Part shown: in pieces, positions 1 through 6,955 of the stretch | How the letters are laid out: every line of letters starts with the position of its first letter | Position numbering within the stretch: position 1 is the stretch's first letter | Source: Rhodospirillaceae bacterium UBA4468 | Lineage (GTDB): Bacteria > Pseudomonadota > Alphaproteobacteria > Rhodospirillales > Casp-alpha2 | Reading direction: 5' to 3' | Assembly (NCBI GenBank): GCA_002389385.1 | Contig: DGOK01000008.1 | Span: 1 to 12,703, forward strand | DNA length: 12,703 bases | Translations under genes and position numbers: made by a program | Notes under the pieces: model-generated | What the model was told of the DNA's origin: nothing | The model's database searches: none | What the model saw: the letters and a program-made list of their open reading frames with translations, nothing else

Positions 1-21
1 ACGATGTTCCCAAGGTGCATT

Positions 22-68
22 TTGAACTTTTCCACAAAACTCTTCTATTGTGCAGTGCAAAATAATAT
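22..68 (+). promoter_or_regulatory. Candidate promoter region of panBC
   Basis: A TTGAAC box at 22-27 lies 18 bases before TATTGT at 46-51, and a second -10-like TAATAT lies at 63-68. Both are only partial matches to the sigma-70 consensus, and no -35 sits at the right distance from TAATAT. Nothing else between base 1 and panB looks like a gene. The call rests on position and loose matches only. Confidence 0.25.
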
Positions 69-122
69 GGATAACTTCGTAACGGCAAATGGGAGTTTGC
101 AGGGGATAGGAGCCGCAACAAA

Positions 123-941
123 ATGGTGACGGAAAGATTTAACGCGAGCGATATTCGCGCCCGCAAGGGTCGTGGACGTCTTGCATGTTTAACAGCGTAC
201 GACATGCCGATGGCAAAGTGCGTCGATCAGCATTGTGATATTGTGCTCGTGGGCGACTCTTTGGCGATGGTTGTCTATGGCCTCGAGACCACACGCGGTG
301 TGACCCTTGATATTATGATAGCGCATGGCCAGGCCGTCATGCGCGGGACTGAACGTGCCTGTGTGGTTGTTGATCTGCCGCATGGAAGTTACGAAACATC
401 TCCGGCACAAGCTGTTATCTCGGCAAAACGTGTTTTCGATGAAACGGGTTGTCAGGCTGTAAAGCTCGAAGGTGGCGAAGAAATGGCGGAAACCGTTGCA
501 GTAATTGTTGCGGCGGGTATCCCTGTACTTGGCCATATAGGCTTGTTGCCACAAAAAGCCGAACACCGTGGCGGCTTTAAAATTCAAGGCAAAGATGATG
601 AAGGCGCTGCACAGGTTTGCCGTGACGCGCGCGCGATTGAAGATGCTGGCGCATTCGCAATTGTGATTGAGGGAACGGTTGAAGTCGTTGCCCGCACTGT
701 GACAGAACAAAGTGGCGTGCCAATGATTGGCATCGGGGCATCGCCGGCATGTGATGGACAGATTCTTGTTACGCAGGATATGGTTGGCTTGTTTGCAGAC
801 TTCACACCTAAGTTTGTAAAACGCTATGGGGATGCGGGAAAAATGATCGCAGAAGCCGTTGGCAATTACGCAGATGAAGTGCGAAATGGCCAGTTTCCGA
901 CACTGGATCATTGTTTCGGTGTGAAGAAGACGAAGGACTGA
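123..941 (+). CDS. panB: 3-methyl-2-oxobutanoate hydroxymethyltransferase (PanB)
   Basis: PanB transfers a hydroxymethyl group from 5,10-methylenetetrahydrofolate to 2-oxoisovalerate, giving ketopantoate, the first committed step of pantothenate and CoA synthesis in the cytoplasm. The 272-residue protein is full length for the family and reads as a complete TIM barrel. The Mg-binding residues are visible as Asp45 in VGDS, Asp84 in VVDLPHGSY and Glu116 in KLEGG. The catalytic glutamate is Glu183 in VIEG, and the N-terminal ASDIRARKG and MVVYGL blocks are typical. The ATG at 123 is preceded by AGGAG at 108-112, a slightly long spacing. GTG at 126 is an alternative start that would change one residue. 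panC follows after four bases, so the two genes form an operon. Confidence 0.97.
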   Translation: MVTERFNASDIRARKGRGRLACLTAYDMPMAKCVDQHCDIVLVGDSLAMVVYGLETTRGVTLDIMIAHGQAVMRGTERACVVVDLPHGSYETSPAQAVISAKRVFDETGCQAVKLEGGEEMAETVAVIVAAGIPVLGHIGLLPQKAEHRGGFKIQGKDDEGAAQVCRDARAIEDAGAFAIVIEGTVEVVARTVTEQSGVPMIGIGASPACDGQILVTQDMVGLFADFTPKFVKRYGDAGKMIAEAVGNYADEVRNGQFPTLDHCFGVKKTKD

Positions 942-945
942 GCAG

Positions 946-1779
946 ATGGAGGTCGTAAGATCTGTCGCTGAAATGCGTGAAATCGTTGCTGGCTGGCGTA
1001 AAGTGGGCGAAAGCGTTTCATTGGTGCCCACAATGGGCGCGCTTCACGACGGCCATATGTCTTTGGTCCATGCCGTTTCTGAAAAAGCAGATCGCTCGAT
1101 CGCTTCTATCTTTGTAAATCCGACCCAGTTTTCGCCGAGTGAGGATTTTGCTGTGTATCCCCGAGACGAAGCGCGCGATCTTTCTATGCTTGAAGCGGCT
1201 GGTGTGGATTTAGTGTTTACGCCTGAAATGACGCAAATGTACCGTGAAGGTCACCGCACAAAGGTTGAAGTTCAAGAGCTGAGCCAACTTTTAGAAGGCG
1301 AGACCCGCCCTCATTTCTTCATTGGCGTTGCGACCGTGGTTGCAAAGTTATTAATTCAAGCCATGCCGGATATCGCCATCTTTGGTGAAAAAGACTATCA
1401 ACAATTGTGCGTCATTCGTTCAATGGCGCGGGATCTGGATTTGCCCGTTGAAATTCTTGGCGGTGCGACGGTTCGCGAAAGTGATGGATTGGCGATGTCC
1501 TCACGCAATACGTATCTTACCAATGCCGAGCGCACATTGGCACCTCGTCTCCACCATGAAATTACGAGCGTTGCGACCCGTGTCGCAAAAGGCGATCCGA
1601 TTGAAATCGCCTGCAAAGATGCCGCAAATGAATTGGATAGCGCAGGGTTTAATGCGGTGGATTATGTCGCTGTACGTGATGCAGAAACGCTTGAACCGGC
1701 AACAGGAGGGCGCCCCATGCGGGTTCTTGCTGCTGCCTGGCTTGGTAAAACGCGCCTGATCGATAACGTTGCTGTCTAG
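946..1779 (+). CDS. panC: Pantoate--beta-alanine ligase (pantothenate synthetase, PanC)
   Basis: PanC joins pantoate to beta-alanine using ATP through a pantoyl-adenylate, the last step to pantothenate. The 277-residue protein has the nucleotidyltransferase HxGH signature in PTMGALHDGH (residues 28-37). It also has the pantoate/ATP-binding FGEKDYQQL (146-154) and the KMSKS-like block ESDGLAMSSRN (178-188), and it ends in the usual RLIDNVAV. The block RPHFFIGVATVVAKL differs from the E. coli GHFRGV form, but this variant is common in alphaproteobacteria. The start sits four bases after the panB stop, with AAGGA at 932-936 inside the end of panB, so translation is probably coupled. The gene ends with a genuine TAG. 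Conversion of ketopantoate to pantoate (PanE or IlvC) must be encoded elsewhere. Confidence 0.97.
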   Translation: MEVVRSVAEMREIVAGWRKVGESVSLVPTMGALHDGHMSLVHAVSEKADRSIASIFVNPTQFSPSEDFAVYPRDEARDLSMLEAAGVDLVFTPEMTQMYREGHRTKVEVQELSQLLEGETRPHFFIGVATVVAKLLIQAMPDIAIFGEKDYQQLCVIRSMARDLDLPVEILGGATVRESDGLAMSSRNTYLTNAERTLAPRLHHEITSVATRVAKGDPIEIACKDAANELDSAGFNAVDYVAVRDAETLEPATGGRPMRVLAAAWLGKTRLIDNVAV

Positions 1780-1791
1780 CCCTGGCCGCGC

Positions 1792-2592
1792 TTATTTTGT
1801 CGGCGCGACATCAAGGCGGATAACCTTACCCTTTAAATTTTCAGATGGCGCTGGATAATAATCCATCACTAACGGGTCGTGACCCGGCACAATGAGATCT
1901 TCATTGCCGTTCGCAAGCCAGCGTAGCTTGTCATGGCCTTCCATCATGTCACCAATATTAAAGACGGTTCGGTACGGGTTTTTATCCCACATATTATGAT
2001 AAAGATGGGATGCATCTGAGGCTAAAACAACACGGCCACGCGCGGTTTCAACGGTGACAGACTGCAGGCCCATGGTGTGCCCGCCAATAAAGTGCAGGCC
2101 GATACCTGGAAAAAGTTCGCTGTCGCCATCATGAAACTGGACGCGTTCCTTATAAACCTGACGGACCATACCGACGACGTGTTCGATATCATAGGCAACG
2201 CGAAGTGTGCCATACTTCATATAGCGACCGGTCGCAAACTGCATTTCCTTGTCTTGTAAGTGGAAACGTGCGTTCGGAAACAAATCAAAATTGCCGACAT
2301 GGTCGTAATGAAGGTGTGTAATCACGATATCTTCAATATCAGCAGCATTGGCACCGACCATGGATAGGCTTTCGGCGGGGCAGCGCATGAATTCGCGTTT
2401 ACGCTGTGCGGCGGCATCTGCGTTAAAACCTGTATCGATAAGCACGGTGCGGTTCTTGTTTTTAGCGACCCAGATGAAATAATCGATGGGCATATTGCCT
2501 TCATGCGGATCGGGATCGTCGACAAAGTTCTCCGTTGCATCGCGGTCATGACGTGCATATTTGATGGCAAATAGCTCATAAGTCTCAGTCAT
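1792..2592 (-). CDS. Metallo-beta-lactamase-fold hydrolase, N-acyl-homoserine-lactonase-like
   Basis: This is a cytoplasmic dinuclear metal hydrolase of the MBL superfamily. The closest family I recognise is the AttM/AhlD/BlcC lactonases, which open lactone rings, but the substrate cannot be read from the sequence. From the start chosen here it is 266 residues, the usual size. Metal ligands are complete: HLHYDH at 93-98, His172 in GGHTMG, Asp193 in ASDASH and His238 in VPGHDP. The ATG at 2592 was chosen over a longer frame from 2628 because AGGAG sits eight bases upstream and the protein then starts MTETYELFAIKYA. It converges with panC, leaving only 12 bases, and diverges from a 64-residue gene across a spacer with a perfect inverted repeat (2618-2635). 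Quorum quenching is only one possible role. Confidence 0.88.
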   Translation of the reverse strand: MTETYELFAIKYARHDRDATENFVDDPDPHEGNMPIDYFIWVAKNKNRTVLIDTGFNADAAAQRKREFMRCPAESLSMVGANAADIEDIVITHLHYDHVGNFDLFPNARFHLQDKEMQFATGRYMKYGTLRVAYDIEHVVGMVRQVYKERVQFHDGDSELFPGIGLHFIGGHTMGLQSVTVETARGRVVLASDASHLYHNMWDKNPYRTVFNIGDMMEGHDKLRWLANGNEDLIVPGHDPLVMDYYPAPSENLKGKVIRLDVAPTK

Positions 2593-2617
2593 TTGGTGTC
2601 TCCTGTTCACTTTCGGG

Positions 2618-2635
2618 TATACTGCCACCAGTATA
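2618..2635. promoter_or_regulatory. 7-4-7 inverted repeat, candidate operator in a divergent promoter region
   Basis: TATACTG and CAGTATA form a perfect inverted repeat separated by CCAC, in the 101-base spacer between the divergent lactonase-like gene and the 64-residue gene. Each arm also contains TATACT, a good -10 hexamer, once on each strand. The element could therefore be a two-way core promoter, an operator for a dimeric repressor, or both. No convincing -35 boxes were found on either strand. Confidence 0.4.
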
Positions 2636-2693
2636 ACGCCGAGGCCAGACCCTGAGCAGCGGGAGTGTTGCTTTCTAGAGAAAGGATAAAGAC

Positions 2694-2888
2694 ATGGCTA
2701 TTGATGACCTGGAAGTTGAAATTTCTTATTTAGTGGGTGCCGCAGAGGGTGAGCAGGGTGATCTGCACGAAATCAAGTTTCGCCTGGATCAAGCGATTTC
2801 AACCATGCGTGCGGAAGGCCTTACTGTGCCGGAAGACCTTCTGAACTTCGAAATGGACCTGGATCGGATGTTGTCGGTGAAAAGCTAG
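2694..2888 (+). CDS. Small acidic protein of unknown function (64 aa)
   Basis: I do not recognise the family. The product is 64 residues, acidic, without signal peptide or membrane segment. It has two likely amphipathic helices, DLEVEISYLVGAAEGEQ and HEIKFRLDQAISTMRAEG, and a third near NFEMDLDRML, so a small helical bundle or partner-binding protein is plausible. The start is supported by AAAGGA at 2681-2686, seven bases before ATG. That ribosome-binding site is part of a perfect CTTTCT-AG-AGAAAG inverted repeat (2671-2684). Regular codon use and a good ribosome-binding site make it a real gene. Its TAG stop ends at 2888 and directly abuts the stop of the convergent bactofilin gene at 2889, leaving no spacer for a terminator. 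Confidence 0.7.
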   Translation: MAIDDLEVEISYLVGAAEGEQGDLHEIKFRLDQAISTMRAEGLTVPEDLLNFEMDLDRMLSVKS

Positions 2889-3422
2889 TTATTCAGCCGC
2901 TTCTGATGTTTTGGTGTCTTTGGTTTCGGCAATTGCCGGTTGCTTGGCACCCGGACGAAGGTGCAGTTCATCCAGATCACCGTGGACGCGACCACCTTCT
3001 TCGATCGCCAAACTACCATAGCGAATTTTACCACTTACATCGCCCGTAGCATGAACAATGATACGTTCGCGTGCCGTGAGCTCGCCTTCGAACTTGCCTT
3101 TTATGATCGCGGTATCGATCTCAACGGTGCCTTTGTAAACGCCGGTTTCGGCAATTTCGATGACACGACTGTCCATGGAGGCTTCGACGTAACCTTCAAC
3201 GACCAATGTATCGCAATCTTCGATTTCAACACCTTTGAGTTTGATGTTGGGGCCAACAATCAGTCGGCTTTCTAATTTATTGTTTGCAGGCGATGTGTCG
3301 GTCTCATCTTTGGTATTCGTGTCCGTTACCGGGTTTGTCGGCATACCAAGCAGGCTGAGTGTTTGTGTGCGTCCGCTAGGTTTTTTGGGAATAGGGTTCA
3401 CGTCTTTCTGGAATAGCGCCAT
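2889..3422 (-). CDS. Bactofilin (polymer-forming cytoskeletal protein)
   Basis: Bactofilins form membrane-associated filaments that act in cell shape, stalk or division-site placement. The 177-residue protein has the expected plan. A flexible polar N-terminus (1-52) with a basic start precedes a right-handed beta-helix core (about 53-150) of short repeated turns such as VVEGYVEASM, VYKGTVEIDTAIIKGKFEG and VSGKIRYGSLAIEEGGRVHGDL. A disordered charged tail follows. The ATG at 3422 has a perfect AGGAGG upstream. No LytM peptidase partner gene is adjacent, although many bactofilins are paired with one, so the specific role is open. The downstream end abuts the convergent 64-residue gene. Confidence 0.92.
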   Translation of the reverse strand: MALFQKDVNPIPKKPSGRTQTLSLLGMPTNPVTDTNTKDETDTSPANNKLESRLIVGPNIKLKGVEIEDCDTLVVEGYVEASMDSRVIEIAETGVYKGTVEIDTAIIKGKFEGELTARERIIVHATGDVSGKIRYGSLAIEEGGRVHGDLDELHLRPGAKQPAIAETKDTKTSEAAE

Positions 3423-3522
3423 GGGATCCTCCTGAGCATCGGTTATGTAAGCCTAGGATGTATCGCAGATGAATACGTTCAGGGATTGTTCAAATCATGA
3501 CGATTTAGAGGCGTGTCAGTTA

Positions 3523-4011
3523 TTAGCCGTCGGAAAGTGGTTGTGCGTACTGAGGTGACGTATCCCAGGGAAAGAAAATCCAAACGTCTTGTTCTATGTC
3601 ATGCACGTAGGTGTCGATGAGCTGCAGACCTTTAGGCTTGGCATAAACCGTGGCAAAATGCGCATTTGGCAAAATATCCCGAGCGGCTTTCATTGTTGTG
3701 CCGGTATCAACGAGATCATCGATCAAGAGCCAACCTTCGCCGCCGTTCTCAAGCGCCGCATGAGGCTCCTTCAGAACGCGAATACTGCCCTGGACCTGTT
3801 CGTCATAGCTGGAGATACACAGGGTATCGACCACATGGATCGACATTTCGCGTGCCACAATGGCGCCGGGGACAAGCCCACCGCGTGTCAGCGCAACGAT
3901 GCCTTGAAATAGGCCTTTGGTCATCAATCGACGTACAAGCTTACGCGTGTCGCGATGGACTTCAGCCCAAGTAACGATGTGATGATCAATATCGTCGCGA
4001 AGTTGCGCCAT
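3523..4011 (-). CDS. gpt: Xanthine phosphoribosyltransferase (Gpt type)
   Basis: This enzyme salvages xanthine and guanine by transferring them to PRPP, giving XMP and GMP, in the cytoplasm or at the inner membrane. The 162-residue protein is slightly longer than the 152-residue E. coli Gpt and matches it along its length: a VTW start block, VALTRGGLVPGAIVARE (39-55), VDTLCISSYD (61-70) and the PRPP-binding motif LLIDDLVDTGTT (95-106). HFATVYAKPKG (118-128) and a C-terminal PWD block complete the match. The ribosome-binding site is weak (GGGATGG). The gene lies 44 bases downstream of the lipoprotein gene on the same strand, separated by a small hairpin at 4027-4041, so co-transcription is possible. 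Confidence 0.93.
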   Translation of the reverse strand: MAQLRDDIDHHIVTWAEVHRDTRKLVRRLMTKGLFQGIVALTRGGLVPGAIVAREMSIHVVDTLCISSYDEQVQGSIRVLKEPHAALENGGEGWLLIDDLVDTGTTMKAARDILPNAHFATVYAKPKGLQLIDTYVHDIEQDVWIFFPWDTSPQYAQPLSDG

Positions 4012-4026
4012 GATACCATCCCTAGA

Positions 4027-4041
4027 CGGCGAAACTCGCCG
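4027..4041 (-). other. Small intergenic hairpin between lipoprotein gene and gpt
   Basis: CGGCGA and TCGCCG form a perfect 6-bp stem with a three-base loop in the 44-base gap. No U-tract follows on the minus strand, so it is not a standard intrinsic terminator. It may affect mRNA processing or attenuate gpt, or it may be chance. Confidence 0.3.
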
Positions 4042-4055
4042 GAATGCAGCTGTTA

Positions 4056-5201
4056 TTAGCGAACGAACAGATGCACTTCGTTATTGGCGGCTTGTTGTTG
4101 AGTTTTTGCAGAGACAGCGACCCGGTTAGGCGGCAGGCCCATTTCAACAAGCGAGCGCATAACGTTCTCGGCATGTTGGCGTGCCTTTTGCGAGTTCAAT
4201 GCGATCCGTGCGGCGCCACCAATTGTCGGTGCAACAGCAACCAGATCAAACATCGCGTTTGGACGACGCTCGAGGGTTTTCGAAACGGCTGTATATAAAG
4301 CCTGCTCGTAAGGAACATCAGCGCGATCAAAGCGGATCACAACCAAAGGTGTGCGGCCTGCTGTGCTTATCGGTGCACCGGCCATCGAGGCCTGACCTGA
4401 ATTTGAAAGGACGGCGCGGTTCACGAGCGATCCACCAAACAACTCGCCAGACTTGATGCCAGCAGAGAGAAGGTTGAGGTTCGAACGCTCAGTTGTCACA
4501 TAGTTCGTCTGACGGCGCACATCACTGGTGAGTTCTTTTAACAGGCGATCAATAAGAACGGCAGTACGATTGCCCTCGTCCTCAAGAATGGCCAGTTGGC
4601 GGTGATCTTCATCAACAGCGCCTGAAACTGAAAATGCAGCGCGTGCAGCTTCGGCCATATATGCGGACAATGTAGAATTGTTGGCGACCGCTGCTGTGAG
4701 ATTATTCATATAATTAATTTCGTCGGCAATACGATCAAGGTCAGCCTGTGCACTTTTGAACTGCTGAACAAGGATAGGGTTGCCGGGTGTCGTACCAACT
4801 TGCAGACGCGAGTTCACGGCAGCAATGGTGCCATGATACTGCTGCGAGTTCTGAACAAGCCCTGTACGGAGTCTTTGTAATTCTTCGTTTTGTTGAGCAA
4901 TAGAAGACTGCAAACGTCCTAACTCATCACGGAGTTGCACAACCTTCTGGCCAACAAATGTACCCGTCGGCTCGCCAGGCGTGACACCTGGGGGCACAAA
5001 CTGAGTAGCACCTATCGGAGGCTGACCGCCCCCGATGACCTGAACCTGATCTGTACCATCACTAGAAGCGGCTTCAGCAGAGGCTTCCTCTGTTGTTTCA
5101 GACGATGGCCACAGCAAGCTGTCTCCATAAGAACAAGCGCCTAGCGATAACGCCGCACCGACTACGAGAAAACGTAGTGAGGAAAAATCCGAAAATCTCA
5201 T
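4056..5201 (-). CDS. Coiled-coil lipoprotein with OmpA-like C-terminal domain
   Basis: The 381-residue product starts with a lipoprotein signal peptide: a positively charged start, a hydrophobic stretch at 11-20 and the lipobox LGAC with the lipid-bearing Cys23. The mature +2 residue is Ser, not Asp, which by the E. coli rule favours outer-membrane sorting. A low-complexity acidic, Pro/Gly-rich linker runs to about residue 80, followed by helical coiled-coil segments (about 84-116 and 141-245). The C-terminal domain (about 286-381) has the order VVIRFDRADVPYEQAL, RPNAMFDLVAVAP, SQKARQHAENVMRSLVEMGLP and NRVAVSAKTQ, typical of OmpA-like periplasmic folds. The weak similarity leaves peptidoglycan binding uncertain. 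It is probably an envelope-spanning tether or scaffold. The start has only a poor ribosome-binding site (CAGGG). Confidence 0.75.
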   Translation of the reverse strand: MRFSDFSSLRFLVVGAALSLGACSYGDSLLWPSSETTEEASAEAASSDGTDQVQVIGGGQPPIGATQFVPPGVTPGEPTGTFVGQKVVQLRDELGRLQSSIAQQNEELQRLRTGLVQNSQQYHGTIAAVNSRLQVGTTPGNPILVQQFKSAQADLDRIADEINYMNNLTAAVANNSTLSAYMAEAARAAFSVSGAVDEDHRQLAILEDEGNRTAVLIDRLLKELTSDVRRQTNYVTTERSNLNLLSAGIKSGELFGGSLVNRAVLSNSGQASMAGAPISTAGRTPLVVIRFDRADVPYEQALYTAVSKTLERRPNAMFDLVAVAPTIGGAARIALNSQKARQHAENVMRSLVEMGLPPNRVAVSAKTQQQAANNEVHLFVR

Positions 5202-5484
5202 CCCTGAAGACCGCCCCTTTTGAGTTTAGGGAAACATAACGTTGGCATATTGATTTTGCACGCCATGACGTACCCCTTTAGTTTCCCAGTCGTTGACTGA
5301 GATATTAGACAAAGCCTGTGAAGGCGACAAGACGATTGTTTTATATAGCGAATCTTTAATTTTTACTAATTTTTCAAAATTTTCGCGTCAATCTACAAAA
5401 CTCGTCGAAATTTGGCGTTATGGGTCTTGTCACCTCGAAATGTGTAGAGTACGTTCCGCAGCTTCAAACGAGGTTACAAGCGAT
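5202..5484. other. Non-coding spacer with AT-rich stretch before tRNA-Arg
   Basis: This 283-base stretch holds no credible gene. It must contain the lipoprotein promoter on the minus strand and the tRNA promoter on the plus strand. A strongly AT-rich block at 5339-5386 includes the palindrome AAAATTTT (5376-5383) and is bracketed by GCGAA (5348-5352) and TTCGC (5382-5386). It lies too far from the proposed tRNA -35 to be a classical UP element, but could bind nucleoid proteins. Confidence 0.5.
5427..5455 (+). promoter_or_regulatory. Likely promoter of tRNA-Arg
   Basis: TTGTCA at 5427-5432 matches the -35 consensus at five of six bases. It is followed after exactly 17 bases by TACGTT at 5450-5455, a weak -10. 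Transcription would start about 5462, some 23 bases before the mature tRNA, a normal leader length. Confidence 0.5.
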
Positions 5485-5561
5485 GCGCCCGTAGCTCAGC
5501 TGGATAGAGTACTTGACTACGAATCAAGGGGCCGGGAGTTCGAATCTCTCCGGGCGCACCA
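5485..5561 (+). tRNA. tRNA-Arg (anticodon ACG)
   Basis: A full cloverleaf can be drawn. The acceptor stem GCGCCCG pairs perfectly with CGGGCGC, the D arm is GCTC...GAGT, and the anticodon stem CTTGA/TCAAG carries the loop CTACGAA. The T arm is GGGAG-TTCGAAT-CTCTC, followed by discriminator A and an encoded CCA. The anticodon ACG is at 5519-5521. Its A34 is normally edited to inosine by TadA so that the tRNA reads CGU, CGC and CGA. Length is 77 bases with CCA. I saw no integrase and no repeat of the 3' end nearby, so there is no sign that it serves as an integration site here. Confidence 0.97.
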
Positions 5562-5662
5562 TTTCTTCCCATTATTAACCAATCAACACAACAGAATGAC
5601 CGCTCAACATACGTTGCTACGGGGCGTTTTCGTCGTATCTTAGTCATAAATGATGGAGAGAG

Positions 5663-6292
5663 ATGAATATGGACCGCACCAATGTCAGTGATATTGCCTT
5701 CACCCCAAGTGTTAAAGCTGTGCAGGAAAAGCTTGGCTCGCGCGCTGGATACCAGAAAATGGAGGAGCGGGGTGGCTAGCGTCATTCGGTGACTGATGAC
5801 TTGGCTGAGTTTCTGGCAACACGTGACACGCTCTATCTCGCCAGCTCGAACGCTGAAGGGCAGCCTTATATTCAACATCGCGGCGGCCCAAAGGGGTTTT
5901 TGGTGCCTTTAGATGACAAAAGGCTCGCGTTTGCAGATTTTTCTGGCAATCGCCAATACATCAGTATCGGTAACTTTGATGATAACCCGAAGGCATTTAT
6001 CTTTCTGATGGATTACCGCAACAAACGCCGGATTAAAATCTGGGGTGATGTTGAGGTTGTCGAAGATGATCCGGAATTGATAAGCAAGCTCGTGTTCGAT
6101 GACTATCAGGGCAAAGTCGAACGGGCGTTCATATTTACGATTGAGGCCTGGGTCTCAAATTGCCCGCAAAACATTATTCAGCGCTGGTCCGAAGATGAAA
6201 TGGAACCGTTGGTTGATGCCATGAAGGGCCGCATCGATAAGCTTGAGTTGGAAAACGATGCGCTGCGCGCACAACTTACTGATAAAAGTTAG
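5663..6292 (+). pseudogene. PNPOx-like flavin-binding split-barrel protein interrupted by in-frame UAG
   Basis: The reading frame begins at ATG 5663 (GGAGAG upstream) or ATG 5669. It encodes 38 residues from MNMDRTNVSDIAFTP to YQKMEERGG, meets TAG at 5777-5779, and continues in the same frame for 170 residues beginning RHSVTDDLAEF. With the stop read through it would be 209 residues, the normal size for this pyridoxamine-5'-phosphate-oxidase-related family. From memory of the family, a tryptophan follows EERGG, so TGG to TAG explains the break. The rest is intact: YLASSNAEGQPYIQHRGGPKGF, FADFSGNRQYISIGN and FIFLMDYRNKRRIKIWG, the split-barrel core, then a predicted C-terminal coiled coil. A GTG at 5789 could restart translation but has no good ribosome-binding site. 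Family members bind FMN or related cofactors; the substrate is unknown. The 3' end overlaps the convergent DUF3429 gene by four bases. Confidence 0.85.
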
Positions 6293-6759
6293 AGGCTGAA
6301 CAGCACGTAGACACCCGTGCTGAGGGCAGCAACGGCACAAATGGTGAGCGGCCAGCGGAGCTCTGGATACCAGGACGGCGCGCCTGATCTGTTCACTGTG
6401 CGCAAATCAACTATCAAGACCAAGATAAATGAGACGTTGAGAACAACTAGCCCGGGACCGAGCGGGAGCAATAACGCCCCCCAGGCAATCAACGATGGGG
6501 CCACGCTCAACGAAAGCCGATTGAACATTTGTCGCGGTGTGATGTCTGGCGAAGACACGGCAAAGCCCCATTGGATGCCGCCCAGAAATGACAAGATCAC
6601 TGCGCCATAAGCAAGCAATGCGACAAGTGCATCGTTAACCCATGCCCCGCTGCCCAATACGGCGGCGATGGCCAATCCTAAAAACGGGATAACACCGAGT
6701 GCGCCAAGTTGTTTTGCAGCTGCTGGCACAGTGTTCTGTGTGTGATCGGTGTCAGCCAT
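6289..6759 (-). CDS. DUF3429 family inner-membrane protein
   Basis: The 156-residue protein has about five hydrophobic spans (about 18-36, 43-68, 84-101, 103-119 and 135-154) and the conserved block SFLGGIQWGFAV (57-68), which I associate with DUF3429. No biochemical role is established that I know of. The start at 6759 is preceded by AAAGGGG on the minus strand. Its TAA stop (6289-6291) interleaves with the TAG stop of the convergent PNPOx-like gene (6290-6292), so the two stops share four bases. Confidence 0.8.
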   Translation of the reverse strand: MADTDHTQNTVPAAAKQLGALGVIPFLGLAIAAVLGSGAWVNDALVALLAYGAVILSFLGGIQWGFAVSSPDITPRQMFNRLSLSVAPSLIAWGALLLPLGPGLVVLNVSFILVLIVDLRTVNRSGAPSWYPELRWPLTICAVAALSTGVYVLFSL

Positions 6760-6907
6760 TTTGTGGACCCCTTTGATAAAAGTCTGATAAACTCAATTAT
6801 ATCAGTACGCATATACGGCTCTAAAAGTTCAATTTCAACGTATGAGCGGTGGGTACAGATACGGTCTCAATCGGAAAAGTATTGATCTCGGATGGTCCAA
6901 TCGATCT

Positions 6908-6913
6908 TATAAT
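6908..6913 (+). promoter_or_regulatory. Consensus -10 box before the 77-residue exported protein
   Basis: TATAAT is a perfect -10 hexamer, 42 bases before the ATG at 6956. The only -35-like sequence, TTGATC at 6882-6887, leaves a 20-base gap, which is too long. It fits a 17-base gap if the shifted -10 TCTTAT (6905-6910) is used. The promoter call is plausible, not proven. Confidence 0.38.
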
Positions 6914-6955
6914 GCGTACTTTGTATATGTCCTCTTTATTTACTAAGGAATTATC

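Noticed and set aside
189..1031. A 280-codon open frame antisense to panB
   Set aside because: Its sequence is Cys/His/Asn-rich shadow coding of panB, with no ribosome-binding site or domain.
2593..2628. A longer start for the lactonase-like gene at 2628
   Set aside because: The extra 12 residues cross the inverted repeat and lack a ribosome-binding site. ATG 2592 has AGGAG and a family-like N-terminus.
5609..5638. ATACG...CGTAT hairpin as terminator of tRNA-Arg
   Set aside because: The 5-bp stem has a long loop and no T run after it. It is too weak to call.
5293..5643. A plus-strand open frame of 116 codons across the tRNA region, including VAQLDRVLDYESRGREFE
   Set aside because: This peptide is the translation of tRNA-Arg itself, a well-known false gene call.
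5474..5878. A minus-strand frame of 134 codons containing GEIRTPGPLIRSQ
   Set aside because: It is the antisense translation of the same tRNA plus the start of the PNPOx-like gene. It has no family features.
6809..6850. Imperfect inverted pair CGCATATACG and CGTATGAGCG between the DUF3429 and small exported protein genes
   Set aside because: Only eight of ten positions match over a long loop, so it is within chance for an AT-rich spacer.
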